Under the pieces are notes generated by a model. The model was not told where the DNA came from. It ran no database searches and saw nothing but the letters and a program-made list of their open reading frames with translations. Positions 1 to 7,728 of a stretch of DNA of 64,000 bases are shown one piece after another. The position numbers and the translations under genes were made by a program. The first letter of the stretch is position 1. The number at the start of each line of letters is the position of its first letter. Source of the DNA: Symbiobacterium thermophilum IAM 14863 (GTDB lineage Bacteria > Bacillota > Sulfobacillia > Symbiobacteriales > Symbiobacteriaceae); assembly GCF_000009905.1 (NCBI RefSeq), contig NC_006177.1, positions 558,001-622,000 of the forward strand. Reading direction: 5' to 3'.

Positions 1-772
1 CGTGCAGCTCAACGAGCCGGTCATCGAGCCGCTGGGCGAGGCGGTGCCCAACACCGAGCTCTTCCGCCGGCTGGCCCGGGCGATGGGGTTCACGGAGCCG
101 TGCTTCCAGGACAGCGACGAGGAGCTGATCCGGCAGGCGCTCTCCGGCGGCAGCCCCTTCCTGGAGGGGATCACCCTGGAGCGGCTGAGGCAGGAGCGGT
201 TCATCAAGGTCTCCCGGCCGGCGGCGCCGTTTGCCGAGGGTGGGTTCGCTACTCCGTCGGGGAAAGTGGAATTCTATTCCCAGGCCCTGGCGGACCTGGG
301 GCTGGACCCCGTGGTGGAGTACACGCCCCCGGCGGAGTCCGCCGACGGCTCGCCGGAGCTGGCAGCCCGGTACCCGATCGCCCTGATTACGCCGGCCGCC
401 CACCACTTCCTGAACTCCACCTTCGCCAACCTGCCGCGGATGCGGGAGCGGGAGGGGGCGCCCACCATCTTCCTCAACCCGGCGGACGCGGCCGCCCGGA
501 ACATCCGGAGCGGTGATTGGGTGCGGGTCTTCAACGACCGGGGTTCGGTGCGGCTGCAGGCTCAGGTCGGCGACTGGTCGCAGCCCGGTGTGGCCGTCTC
601 GCCCAGCATCTGGTGGTCCCGCCACATGCCCGACGGCGTCGGCATCAACGTGCTGACCACGGACCGGCCCACTGACATGGGCGGCGGCGCCTCCTTCCAC
701 ACCAACCTGGTGCAGGTGGAGCTCTGCGTTCCGCCGGACGGACAGGTCCGTGACGACGACCCATCCCGTTAA
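1..772 (+). CDS. Molybdopterin oxidoreductase, C-terminal part (5' end outside window)
   Basis: The reading frame is open from the first base and ends with TAA at 770-772, so about 256 C-terminal residues are visible. The last ~140 residues look like the molybdopterin-dinucleotide-binding fold of the DMSO-reductase family: 'PIALITPAAHHFLNSTF' is followed by 'FLNPADAAARNIRSGDWVRV', 'VSPSIWWSRH' and 'GVGINVLTTDRPTDMGGG'. In this family the segment holds the bis-MGD cofactor near the end of the large subunit. The iron-sulfur and catalytic parts lie outside the window, so the substrate cannot be named. It is followed 49 bp later by nfeD. I see no terminator between them. Confidence 0.85.
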   Translation, partial: VQLNEPVIEPLGEAVPNTELFRRLARAMGFTEPCFQDSDEELIRQALSGGSPFLEGITLERLRQERFIKVSRPAAPFAEGGFATPSGKVEFYSQALADLGLDPVVEYTPPAESADGSPELAARYPIALITPAAHHFLNSTFANLPRMREREGAPTIFLNPADAAARNIRSGDWVRVFNDRGSVRLQAQVGDWSQPGVAVSPSIWWSRHMPDGVGINVLTTDRPTDMGGGASFHTNLVQVELCVPPDGQVRDDDPSR

Positions 773-821
773 CCGCCGGGGTGACCCGCGGCCCCCGGCC
801 CACCACCTGGAGGTGATGCCC

Positions 822-2153
822 ATGCGCCAGCGAAAGGCTTTCTGGCCCGCCCTGGCCCTCTTGCTGGGCCTCGTGTTGACGCTTGCCGGGGCGCCCGGCG
901 CCCGTGCGGAGAATGGGTCCGGTAAGGTCTACGTCCTGCGCATCGACAACGGGCAGGTGATCGACCCGGGCCTGGCGCAGTTCGCCGACCGCGTCTTCGA
1001 CGAAGCGGGGGCGGATCCGGATGCCGTCGCGATCGCGGTGGTGCTGGACACGCCGGGGGGCTACGTGGAGAGCGCGGCCCGGATCAAGGACCGCCTGCTC
1101 CATCCTCCGAACGGCCTGAAGACCATCGCCTACGTCGAAAACGACGCCGTCTCGGCCGGCGCCCTGATCGCCACGGCCGCCGAGTACCTCTTCATGCATC
1201 CGGGCGCGGTGATCGGCGCCGCGGAGCCCCGCAACGCCCTGACCGGCGAGACCGCCGACTACAAGTCGCTCTCCGTGGTCGTCAACTACTTCACCTCGGC
1301 GGCGGAGTACCGGAAACGGGACCCGAACATCGCCCGGGCATTCGTGGACAAGGACCACCCCATGCCGTGGCAGACCGATGTGCTGCTCACGCTGGACTAC
1401 CAGAAGGCGGTGGCGACCGGTTACGCCAACGGCGTGGCCGACAGCCTGCACGACGCCATCCGCCAGGCGGGCATCGCCCAGTTCCAGCTGGTGGAGCCGC
1501 AGTGGACCTTCTCGGAGCAGGTGGGGCGGGTGCTGACGACGCCCTGGGTCGCCATCCTGCTGCTGGTGGTGGGCGTGATCGCCTTCGGCATCGAGTTCAT
1601 GCAGCCGGGCCTCACCGGGCCGGCCGCCCTGGGCATCGTCTGCCTCACGCTCTTCTTCCTGGGCAACGCCCTGGTGGGTACGGCGGGCTGGGTGGAGATC
1701 GCCCTCGCAATCAGCGGGCTGGTGCTGCTAGGGGTAGAGCTGTTCACGCCGGGCTTCGGCATCTTCGGGCTGGCGGGCATCGTCGCCTTCGGCGGCGCCA
1801 TCTTCCTGGCGGCCCCCTCGGCCGGTCTGGCCTGGCGGTACCTCACGTGGACGACCGTCGCCTCCGCCTTCGTGCTCTTCGCCGTGATCCGCGCCATCAG
1901 CCGGCGGGGGTTGGGCAAGGTGCTCACGCTGAAAGACACGGCGAAGGACTGGTCGGCTCAGGCTGAGGACCGGGCCCGGCTGGTGGGGCGGGAGGGCGTG
2001 AGCCTGACCGTGCTCCGGCCGGCGGGCACCGCCGTGTTCGACGACCAGCGGCTGGACGTGGTGACCGAGGGGGAATTTATCCCTGCCGGGGTGCCGGTGA
2101 AGATCGTCCGGGTCGAAGGAACCCGCATCGTCGTGCGGGCGATGGCCAAATAG
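822..2153 (+). CDS. nfeD: NfeD-family membrane-bound ClpP-class serine protease
   Basis: Long-form NfeD, a membrane protease usually paired with a flotillin/stomatin partner. I place the start at ATG 822 because GGAGG at 809-813 lies 8 nt upstream; it gives about 443 residues. The order seen is a signal-like N-terminus ending near 'GAPGARA', a ClpP-like protease domain, four or so membrane segments, and a C-terminal beta-rich NfeD (OB-like) domain ending 'VRVEGTRIVVRAMAK'. The motif 'NDAVSAGALIATAAEY' is where the catalytic serine of the family sits, and 'LDTPGGYVESAARIK' is the typical preceding strand and loop. floA begins 16 bp after the stop, as in many Firmicutes, which supports co-expression. 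An in-frame ATG at 816 is an alternative start but sits too close to the ribosome site. Confidence 0.9.
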   Translation: MRQRKAFWPALALLLGLVLTLAGAPGARAENGSGKVYVLRIDNGQVIDPGLAQFADRVFDEAGADPDAVAIAVVLDTPGGYVESAARIKDRLLHPPNGLKTIAYVENDAVSAGALIATAAEYLFMHPGAVIGAAEPRNALTGETADYKSLSVVVNYFTSAAEYRKRDPNIARAFVDKDHPMPWQTDVLLTLDYQKAVATGYANGVADSLHDAIRQAGIAQFQLVEPQWTFSEQVGRVLTTPWVAILLLVVGVIAFGIEFMQPGLTGPAALGIVCLTLFFLGNALVGTAGWVEIALAISGLVLLGVELFTPGFGIFGLAGIVAFGGAIFLAAPSAGLAWRYLTWTTVASAFVLFAVIRAISRRGLGKVLTLKDTAKDWSAQAEDRARLVGREGVSLTVLRPAGTAVFDDQRLDVVTEGEFIPAGVPVKIVRVEGTRIVVRAMAK

Positions 2154-2169
2154 GTGAGGAGGGTTGTCC

Positions 2170-3162
2170 ATGCCTGGACTCGGTTATCTGATCCTTACGT
2201 TTGTGGTTCTGCTGCTGCTCGTCCTGTTCTTCAGCTTCGTCCCCGTGGGCCTCTGGATCTCGGCCGCCGCAGCCGACGTGCGGGTCGGCATCTTCTACAT
2301 GATCGGCATGAAGCTGCGCCGGGTGCCGCCCCACCGCATCGTCAACGCCCTGATCAAGGCCGAGAAGGCCGGGCTCGAGATCAGCATCGACAAGCTCGAG
2401 GCGCACTATCTGGCCGGCGGCAACGTCGACCGGGTGATCGACGCCCTGATCGCGGCACAGCGGGCCGGGATCGACCTGGTCTTCGAGCGGGCGGCCGCGA
2501 TCGACCTCGCCGGGCGCAACGTGCTGGAGGCGGTGCAGATGTCGGTGAACCCGAAGGTCATTGAGACCCCCGTGGTGGCCGGCGTCGCCCAGGACGGCAT
2601 CGAGCTCCGGGCCAAGGCGCGGGTGACGGTGCGCGCCGACATCAACCGGCTGGTCGGCGGCGCCGGCGAGGACACGATCATCGCCCGGGTCGGCGAGGGC
2701 GTCGTCTCCACCATCGGTTCGGCCGCGAGCCACAAGGAGGTGCTGGAGAACCCGGACATGATCTCCCGCACCGTGCTGGCCAAGGGGCTGGACGCGGGCA
2801 CTGCGTTCGAGATCGTCTCCATCGACATCGCCGACGTGGACGTGGGCGCCAACATCGGCGCCCGGCTCCGGGCCGACCAGGCCGAGGCGGAGAAGGTCAT
2901 GGCGCAGGCCAAGGCCGAGGAGCGGCGGGCCATGGCGGTGGCGGAGGAGCAGGAGATGCGGGCCGAGACCCAGCGCATGCGGGCCAAGGTGGTCGAGGCC
3001 GAGGCCGAGGTGCCGCGGGCCCTGGCGCAGGCGCTCCGGGAGGGCCGGATCGGCGTGATGGAATACCTGATGATGCAGAACCTGCAGGCCGACACGGCCA
3101 TGCGGGAGGCCCTGGGCGGCGGCCAGCGCGGCGGGCAGCCGGGCGGCCAGGACCAGAAGTAG
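2170..3162 (+). CDS. floA: Flotillin-like protein FloA
   Basis: FloA organises membrane microdomains, where it is anchored by an N-terminal hydrophobic hairpin. About 330 residues, the usual family length (~330). The N-terminus '[20 protein letters not shown]' is the membrane insertion. It is followed by the PHB/SPFH-like domain ('[20 protein letters not shown]', '[20 protein letters not shown]') and a Glu/Ala-rich coiled coil ('[20 protein letters not shown]'). I chose ATG 2170 over TTG 2164 because AGGAGGG at 2157-2163 is correctly spaced only for the ATG. The tail is Gly/Gln-rich. It forms an operon with nfeD upstream and the repeat protein downstream. Confidence 0.95.
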   Translation: MPGLGYLILTFVVLLLLVLFFSFVPVGLWISAAAADVRVGIFYMIGMKLRRVPPHRIVNALIKAEKAGLEISIDKLEAHYLAGGNVDRVIDALIAAQRAGIDLVFERAAAIDLAGRNVLEAVQMSVNPKVIETPVVAGVAQDGIELRAKARVTVRADINRLVGGAGEDTIIARVGEGVVSTIGSAASHKEVLENPDMISRTVLAKGLDAGTAFEIVSIDIADVDVGANIGARLRADQAEAEKVMAQAKAEERRAMAVAEEQEMRAETQRMRAKVVEAEAEVPRALAQALREGRIGVMEYLMMQNLQADTAMREALGGGQRGGQPGGQDQK

Positions 3163-3172
3163 GTGATGCGCC

Positions 3173-3787
3173 CTGGAAGATCTGCTGTGGCTCATCGTGC
3201 TCATGATCCTGGGCGGCGGCTGGGCGAAGGTGAAGGAGCGGTTGGAGGGCGGTTCTCCGTCTTCCCGGCGCGCCGCCCGGCGGCGGCACGAGCTTCCGGA
3301 CGCGGGGTTGCCTGATCGGCCGGGCCGGTCCGGCCGCGGGCCGGCGGCTTCCGACGTGGAGCGCCGCCTCCCGGCGCCGGCAGGCGCCGGACGCCCCCCT
3401 GCGCCGGAGGTCGCCCGGACCGAGGCCGCGGGCATGGAGGGCTTCCTGACGGAGGGTGTCCGAACGGAGGGCTTCGGAACCGAGGGCCTCCAGACCGAGG
3501 GTCTCCGGCAGGAGGGGTTCGAGTCCGAGGGCGTCGGGTCAGAGGGCGTCCCCCGGGAGGGGCTGCGCCCGACGGTTGCCCCCTCCGCCCTGCGGAGCTC
3601 CCTGCAGCGGTCTGCGGGCGGCGACGCCGGGGGAACGGCCCGGGCTCCCACCGGGGCGGATGCCGGTCCGGCGGTCGATCCGGGGGAGGCGGCGGCGCTG
3701 CTGTCCACCCGGGAGGGGCTGGCCCGGGCCGTGCTGCTGGCCGAGGTGCTGGGCAAACCCAGGGCCCTGCGGCCGTACGGAAGGTGA
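3173..3787 (+). CDS. Hypothetical protein with N-terminal membrane segment and pentapeptide repeats; probable CTG start
   Basis: Unrecognised protein of about 204 residues directly after floA. The first in-frame GTG is 3197, but the hydrophobic segment then starts abruptly. Reading from CTG at 3173 gives 'LEDLLWLIVLMILGGGWAKV', a short acidic head plus a membrane anchor, with AGGTGATG at 3161-3168 correctly placed as a ribosome site; an in-frame TGA at 3164-3166 blocks any earlier start. The middle (residues ~88-132) is nine copies of a five-residue motif [T/S/R/Q]-E-G-[F/V/L]-x. The rest is Arg/Pro/Ala-rich and probably disordered. The last ~30 residues ('AALLSTREGLARAVLLAEVL') look helical and conserved-like. 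The position suggests a role with NfeD-FloA at the membrane; function unknown. Confidence 0.65.
   Translation: MEDLLWLIVLMILGGGWAKVKERLEGGSPSSRRAARRRHELPDAGLPDRPGRSGRGPAASDVERRLPAPAGAGRPPAPEVARTEAAGMEGFLTEGVRTEGFGTEGLQTEGLRQEGFESEGVGSEGVPREGLRPTVAPSALRSSLQRSAGGDAGGTARAPTGADAGPAVDPGEAAALLSTREGLARAVLLAEVLGKPRALRPYGR
3434..3568 (+). repeat. Nine tandem 15-bp coding repeats
   Basis: Inside the gene after floA, 135 bp are built from nine imperfect 15-bp units encoding x-E-G-[FVL]-x. The GAGGG core recurs almost unchanged while the first and last codons vary. Such short coding repeats commonly change copy number by slippage. Confidence 0.85.
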
Positions 3788-3888
3788 TCGGGACTGGCGT
3801 GTGCGCGGGCGGGGCCCGGCCGAACTGCCGGGCCCTGCCCATTCTGCGCCAGTTCGATCCGTTGCGGCGCGGCGGTGGCGGCCGTGCC

Positions 3889-4941
3889 TCAGTGCACCAC
3901 CTCGGAGAGCACCGGTGCCAGGGCGTCCAGGAGCGCCCGGGTCCAGCCGGCAAGCCGGTCCGGCAGCCCCTCGCCGGCCAGGTCCGTCAGGGGGCGGGCG
4001 ACCTGCACCGCGGCGGTGTAGGCTTCCCAGTCCACGGCATGGATCCGGGAAGGGTCCAGGTCCCCGACGGGGATGTGCCGCTCATCCGCGGCGGACCAGA
4101 GCCGGAGCACCGGCGGCGGCGTCAGCCGGGCCAGCGCCCTGGACAGGCCGCCTTCCTCCGCCAGGGCAAGCTGCAGCCGACCGTGGGCCCCGCCGCCCGG
4201 CTCGAACCAGAGCGCGATCTGCAGCTCGCCAGCCCCCAGGTCCAGCGCCACGCGCAGGAAGTCGCCACCGCCGGAGCCGACCGCGTAGTCCCGGAACCAG
4301 TACCCCGCGAGCAGGTCCTCCGGGCGGGCCGTGCGTAGCAGGGGCCACGAGGCGGCGAACCCGGAGCCGACCTGTTCGAACAGCTCCCCGACCCGCCGGT
4401 GGAATGCGCTGAGCTCCCGGAAGGCCCGGGGCGCCCGGTCCAGCTCCTCGGCGTCGAATCCGCGGAACCAGGTGATGCCGGCCTCGGGCAGGTACGCGCG
4501 GAACTGGCGGATAAGGAAGCCGGTCCGGGTGTCGGGGTCGTGCACCGCCGCAGCCTCCTCGAGCCAGCGGTCCAGCCGCTCCCAGGAGAGCCGGCGCACC
4601 GGTTCGCCTTCCTCCGCCCCGGGAAGGCCGCCGGGACCCGCAGGTGCCGGGCCGCCGACCAGCAGCCCCTCCGCCGTTCCGGGCGGAAACTCCGGCGGCG
4701 GCTCGCCGGGGGCCACCGCCGCCACCCGGATGCGCCGGTCGCCCAGCCGGATCTCGCCCGCGCCCGGTGGACCGTCCGGCGCCGGGTAGTGAAACGACGC
4801 CTCCGCGCCCTCAGGCGGGCTCAGGCCCGCGAGGGCGAGGAACCCCTCCAGCACCGACCGGTCCGAGTGCTCCAGCAGCGCCAGGAGCGCCAGCGTCAAC
4901 GGCGCTCCGGGCCCGGCCCGGGCAGAAAAGAGGTTGACCAG
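3889..4941 (-). CDS. Uncharacterised protein, ~350 residues
   Basis: I do not recognise a family. Codon use and the long uninterrupted frame support a real gene. The longest frame starts at TTG 4992 without a ribosome site. A CTG at 4941 ('VNLFSARAGPGAPLTLALL' follows) has GGGGGG about 7 nt upstream and is my preferred start. Visible features are a hydrophobic helical N-terminus, a low-complexity Pro/Gly linker (~residues 80-120), and a long helical part with 'FLIRQFRAYLPEAG' and 'GYWFRDYAVG'. No signal peptide or clear catalytic motif is seen. It is divergent from the MFS gene, and the intergenic region holds a perfect palindrome at 4984-4999. Confidence 0.6.
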   Translation of the reverse strand: MVNLFSARAGPGAPLTLALLALLEHSDRSVLEGFLALAGLSPPEGAEASFHYPAPDGPPGAGEIRLGDRRIRVAAVAPGEPPPEFPPGTAEGLLVGGPAPAGPGGLPGAEEGEPVRRLSWERLDRWLEEAAAVHDPDTRTGFLIRQFRAYLPEAGITWFRGFDAEELDRAPRAFRELSAFHRRVGELFEQVGSGFAASWPLLRTARPEDLLAGYWFRDYAVGSGGGDFLRVALDLGAGELQIALWFEPGGGAHGRLQLALAEEGGLSRALARLTPPPVLRLWSAADERHIPVGDLDPSRIHAVDWEAYTAAVQVARPLTDLAGEGLPDRLAGWTRALLDALAPVLSEVVH

Positions 4942-4983
4942 AGAGACACCCCCCGGGCGTAGTCTGCCCGTCCGATGCCGGTG

Positions 4984-4999
4984 TCGTACCAACGTACGA
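4984..4999. promoter_or_regulatory. Perfect inverted repeat, possible operator
   Basis: TCGTAC-CAAC-GTACGA lies between two divergent genes, a usual place for a TetR/MarR-type operator controlling an exporter. No matching regulator is adjacent, so this is a structural observation only. Confidence 0.35.
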
Positions 5000-5088
5000 T
5001 CTCACTTGCTCCCGCATGGACGATTTGCGTGCCGCTGGTCCCCGGTACCATGAAGCCAGGAAACGGGGCCGGAAACGGAGAGGGAGTG

Positions 5089-6342
5089 GTGAGTGTGACC
5101 CGGTATCTGTCGCTGCTGCGGAACCGCAACTTCCTGCGCTACTGGCTGGCCGGCGCGCTGGCCCACGTCGGCGACTTCTTCAACACCCTTGCGCTGGTGA
5201 AGCTCTTCAGCCAGGATCCGGACCGGTTGGGCTTCTACACCTCGCTGGTGGTCGTCGGCAACATGCTGCCGACCTTGCTCCTGGGCCCTGTGGCAGGGGT
5301 GCTGGCAGACCGGCTGCCACGCAAGCTGATCATGGTGACCGCGGACCTGGTGCGCGCGGCACTGATGTTCAGCATGATGTTCGTGCACGATCCGCTGGCC
5401 CTGATCGGGATCGACTTTGCCGCCGCCGTGGCCGCCGCCTTCTTCGGCCCCGCCAGCTCGGCGCTCCTGCCCCGCCTGGTGCAGCGGGAGGAGCTGGCCA
5501 CCGCCGGCTCCCTCAACATCATGACCCAGCGGCTGGCCATGCTGTTCGGCAACGGCCTGGGCGCCGTGCTGCTGGGGCTGGTCGGGCCGGCCGGGGTGTT
5601 CGCCATCAACACCGGCCTCTTCCTGGCGTCCGGTCTGCTGCACGCCACCATGCGGGCGCCGGAAACCGCCCCGGCCGAGGCCGGATCCCGCCCGGCCGCC
5701 TCGCCCCTGGCCAAGCTGGTCCGGGACCTGCGGGAAGCCGCGGCCGTGGTCCGGGAGCGTCCGAACCTCCTCCACCTGCTGGCCGGCCTCTGCATCGCCA
5801 ACTTCGGCGACTCGGGCAGCAACGTGCTGCTGGTCACGTTCTTCACCGTCACGCTGGGCGTCGCGGCCGAGCAGCTGGGGTTCGTCATGGCGCTCTTCGG
5901 CGGTGCGGCGGTGCTCGGGGCGTTCGCGATCGGGGCCGTCGGCAACCGGGTTCACTGGCGGCACCTGTTCAGCCTCGGCTGCTGCTACGTCTGGTTCACC
6001 GCCACCGGGGCGGTGGTGGTCCGGAGCCTGATCCCCAGCTCCGCCTTCCTGCTGCTCCTGGGTCTGGGCAGCGGCGCCATCAACGTGGGGCTGCAGGTGG
6101 CCATCGCCGACCTGGTGCCGGACAACGTGCGCGGGCGGATCTTCGGCTCCTTCGGCACGATCAGCTCCCTCATCATGATCGTCGGCACCCTCCTGGCCGG
6201 CGTCCTGGCCGACCGCTTCGGGGCAGCCGCGACGATGCTGGGGTACGCCCTGTTCTACCTGGCGGCGGGGATCTACGGCTACCAGAAGCTGCGGCCGGAG
6301 CCGGCTCCGGCGGCCCAGGCGGCCAGCGCCCGGGCGGACTGA
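5089..6342 (+). CDS. MFS transporter (exporter type)
   Basis: About 417 residues with some 12 hydrophobic segments, typical of the major facilitator superfamily. 'FLRYWLAGALAHVGDFFNTLAL' at the N-terminus and 'GVLADRLPRKLIMV' (the loop 2-3 motif of the MFS) resemble Firmicute enterobactin-exporter-like and macrolide-efflux-like members. The substrate cannot be predicted. I place the start at GTG 5089 ('MSVTRYLSLLRNRNFLRYW') behind the purine-rich GGAGAGGG; GTG 5095 is also possible. The frame stays open back to 4975, but those extra residues are not hydrophobic and run through the palindrome at 4984. No terminator is evident before degV. Confidence 0.85.
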   Translation: MSVTRYLSLLRNRNFLRYWLAGALAHVGDFFNTLALVKLFSQDPDRLGFYTSLVVVGNMLPTLLLGPVAGVLADRLPRKLIMVTADLVRAALMFSMMFVHDPLALIGIDFAAAVAAAFFGPASSALLPRLVQREELATAGSLNIMTQRLAMLFGNGLGAVLLGLVGPAGVFAINTGLFLASGLLHATMRAPETAPAEAGSRPAASPLAKLVRDLREAAAVVRERPNLLHLLAGLCIANFGDSGSNVLLVTFFTVTLGVAAEQLGFVMALFGGAAVLGAFAIGAVGNRVHWRHLFSLGCCYVWFTATGAVVVRSLIPSSAFLLLLGLGSGAINVGLQVAIADLVPDNVRGRIFGSFGTISSLIMIVGTLLAGVLADRFGAAATMLGYALFYLAAGIYGYQKLRPEPAPAAQAASARAD

Positions 6343-6439
6343 TCGATTTCCGTCCGGGCAGGCGAACGGGACGCGCCGTTGTCCTTAAAGGTATGGTAAG
6401 ATTGATCATGTGAACCTGCTCGGACGGAGGTCGTAAGGC

Positions 6440-7297
6440 ATGCCTTCCATTCGCATCATGACCGACTCGACGGCAGACCTCTCCCCGGAACTGCTGCAGG
6501 CGCACGGCGTCCGGGTCGTGCCCCTGCTGGTGCAGTTCGGGGAAGAGACGTACCACGACGGCGTCGACATGGACACCGGGCGGCTGTTCCAGATGGTGAC
6601 CGAGCGGAACCAACTGCCCAAGACGGCCAGCCCCGGCCCCGGGCTTTTCCGCAGCCACTTTGAGGAGGCGACGGCAGACGGCAGCCAGGTGCTGTACATC
6701 AGCATCTCGGCCAAGTTCTCGGCGGCCCTGCAGAATGCCCGGATCGCCGCGGCCGACTTCCCCGGCCAGGTGCACGTGTTCGACTCCCGGAACCTTTCCA
6801 CCGGCATCGGCCTGCAGGTGCTGCACGCCTGTGACCTGGTCCGGCAGGGCAAGTCGGTGGAGGAGATCCTGGCCGACCTCGAGACCTATCAGGCAGGCGT
6901 GCGCTCATCGTTCGTCGTCGACACGATGGAGTATCTGCACAAGGGCGGCCGGTGCAGCGGCGTCGCGGCCCTGGTCGGCACCCTGCTGAAGATCCGGCCT
7001 GTCATCTCCGTCGTGGACGGCGGGATGATCGTTGCCGCCAAGGTCCGCGGGCCCCGCAAGAAGGCCCTGGACTGGATGTTGGAGCGGTTCGCCGAGGACG
7101 CCGCCCAGGGGCGGGTGCGCCCGGAGCGGGTCTTTGTTACCAGCCCGGACTCGCCGCACGAGGACGCGCCGTACATGGTGGCCGAGATCCGGCGCATCCT
7201 TCCGGAGGTCCAGGAGGTCCTCGTCACCCGGGCCGGCGCGGTCATCGGCAGCCACTGCGGGCCCGGCACCATCGGCATCCTGTACGCGACCCGGTAG
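6440..7297 (+). CDS. degV: DegV family fatty-acid-binding protein
   Basis: DegV/FakB proteins bind a fatty acid and present it to the kinase FakA for phosphorylation. 285 residues, the family length. The N-terminus 'RIMTDSTADLSPELLQAHGV' is the hallmark first strand and loop. 'KTASPGPGLFRSHFEEA' matches the TSQPSP-like motif with a conserved Ser/Thr, and 'YLHKGGRCSGVAALVGTLL' and 'SHCGPGTIGILYAT' are the later lipid-binding motifs. The ATG has GGAGG upstream. No fakA is in the window. A 7-bp G+C hairpin without a clear T-run (7309-7327) follows the stop. Confidence 0.92.
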   Translation: MPSIRIMTDSTADLSPELLQAHGVRVVPLLVQFGEETYHDGVDMDTGRLFQMVTERNQLPKTASPGPGLFRSHFEEATADGSQVLYISISAKFSAALQNARIAAADFPGQVHVFDSRNLSTGIGLQVLHACDLVRQGKSVEEILADLETYQAGVRSSFVVDTMEYLHKGGRCSGVAALVGTLLKIRPVISVVDGGMIVAAKVRGPRKKALDWMLERFAEDAAQGRVRPERVFVTSPDSPHEDAPYMVAEIRRILPEVQEVLVTRAGAVIGSHCGPGTIGILYATR

Positions 7298-7347
7298 CCA
7301 TGCGGCTGCGGCGGCATGACGCCGCCGGGGATTCCAGCTTCCGACCG

Positions 7348-7376
7348 TTGACAGTCGGCCCCGGACGGGGTAGTCT
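7348..7376 (+). promoter_or_regulatory. Sigma-A-type promoter for the lysS T-box transcript
   Basis: TTGACA at 7348-7353, a 17-nt spacer, and TAGTCT at 7371-7376. Transcription should start near 7383, just before the T-box leader. Confidence 0.8.
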
Positions 7377-7382
7377 AGCTTC

Positions 7383-7693
7383 CATATGGTGTAAGGCGAT
7401 GAAGGGGGCGGGGGATGCCCTCCGCTGCGCAGGTTGTCCCGGGCACAGAGAGCGGAACGGACGGTGCGAGTTCCGACCCGCGGAGACCTGCGCATAAGGC
7501 CCCGGAGCTGCCTCCCGAACCCCCGGCGCGCCGGGGCAGTAGACGAGGCCGGTTTCTCCCCCGATACCGGGAGCCAGGCGTTCTTCGTGCGGGAGCGCCG
7601 GGTGAGGTGGGCCGCGCGGGTTCTCCCGCGGCCAAGTTGGGTGGTACCGCGGAGCAGAGGCCTCCGTCCCGACGGCGGGACGGAGGCCTTGTC
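7383..7693 (+). promoter_or_regulatory. T-box riboswitch (lysine-tRNA responsive) for lysS
   Basis: A T-box leader binds uncharged tRNA and switches a terminator off. The conserved T-box core GGGTGGTACCGCGG lies around 7639-7652 and is followed by a terminator at 7658-7689. In stem I, TGCGCAGG (7426-7433) pairs with CCTGCGCA (7487-7494). The next unpaired triplet on the 3' side, AAG at 7496-7498, is where the specifier codon belongs and is a lysine codon, matching the gene downstream. The specifier assignment is from hand folding. Confidence 0.9.
7658..7693 (+). terminator. T-box attenuator terminator
   Basis: A 14-bp perfect stem AGGCCTCCGTCCCG / CGGGACGGAGGCCT with an ACGG loop, followed by a loosely T-rich stretch. 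Its 5' arm follows directly on the T-box core, so pairing with an antiterminator is expected. Confidence 0.85.
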
Positions 7694-7728
7694 ATGTTTT
7701 CCGACTGTGGAGGAGGAGGATTGGCTGT

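Noticed and set aside
2077-3756. Large minus-strand frames over nfeD-floA and over the MFS, mgtE and yhf genes
   Set aside because: They are shadows of well-identified genes on the opposite strand, with no ribosome sites and biased composition.
7395-7497. Small ORF inside the lysS leader
   Set aside because: It overlaps stem I of the T-box and has no conserved features; the RNA structure explains the sequence.
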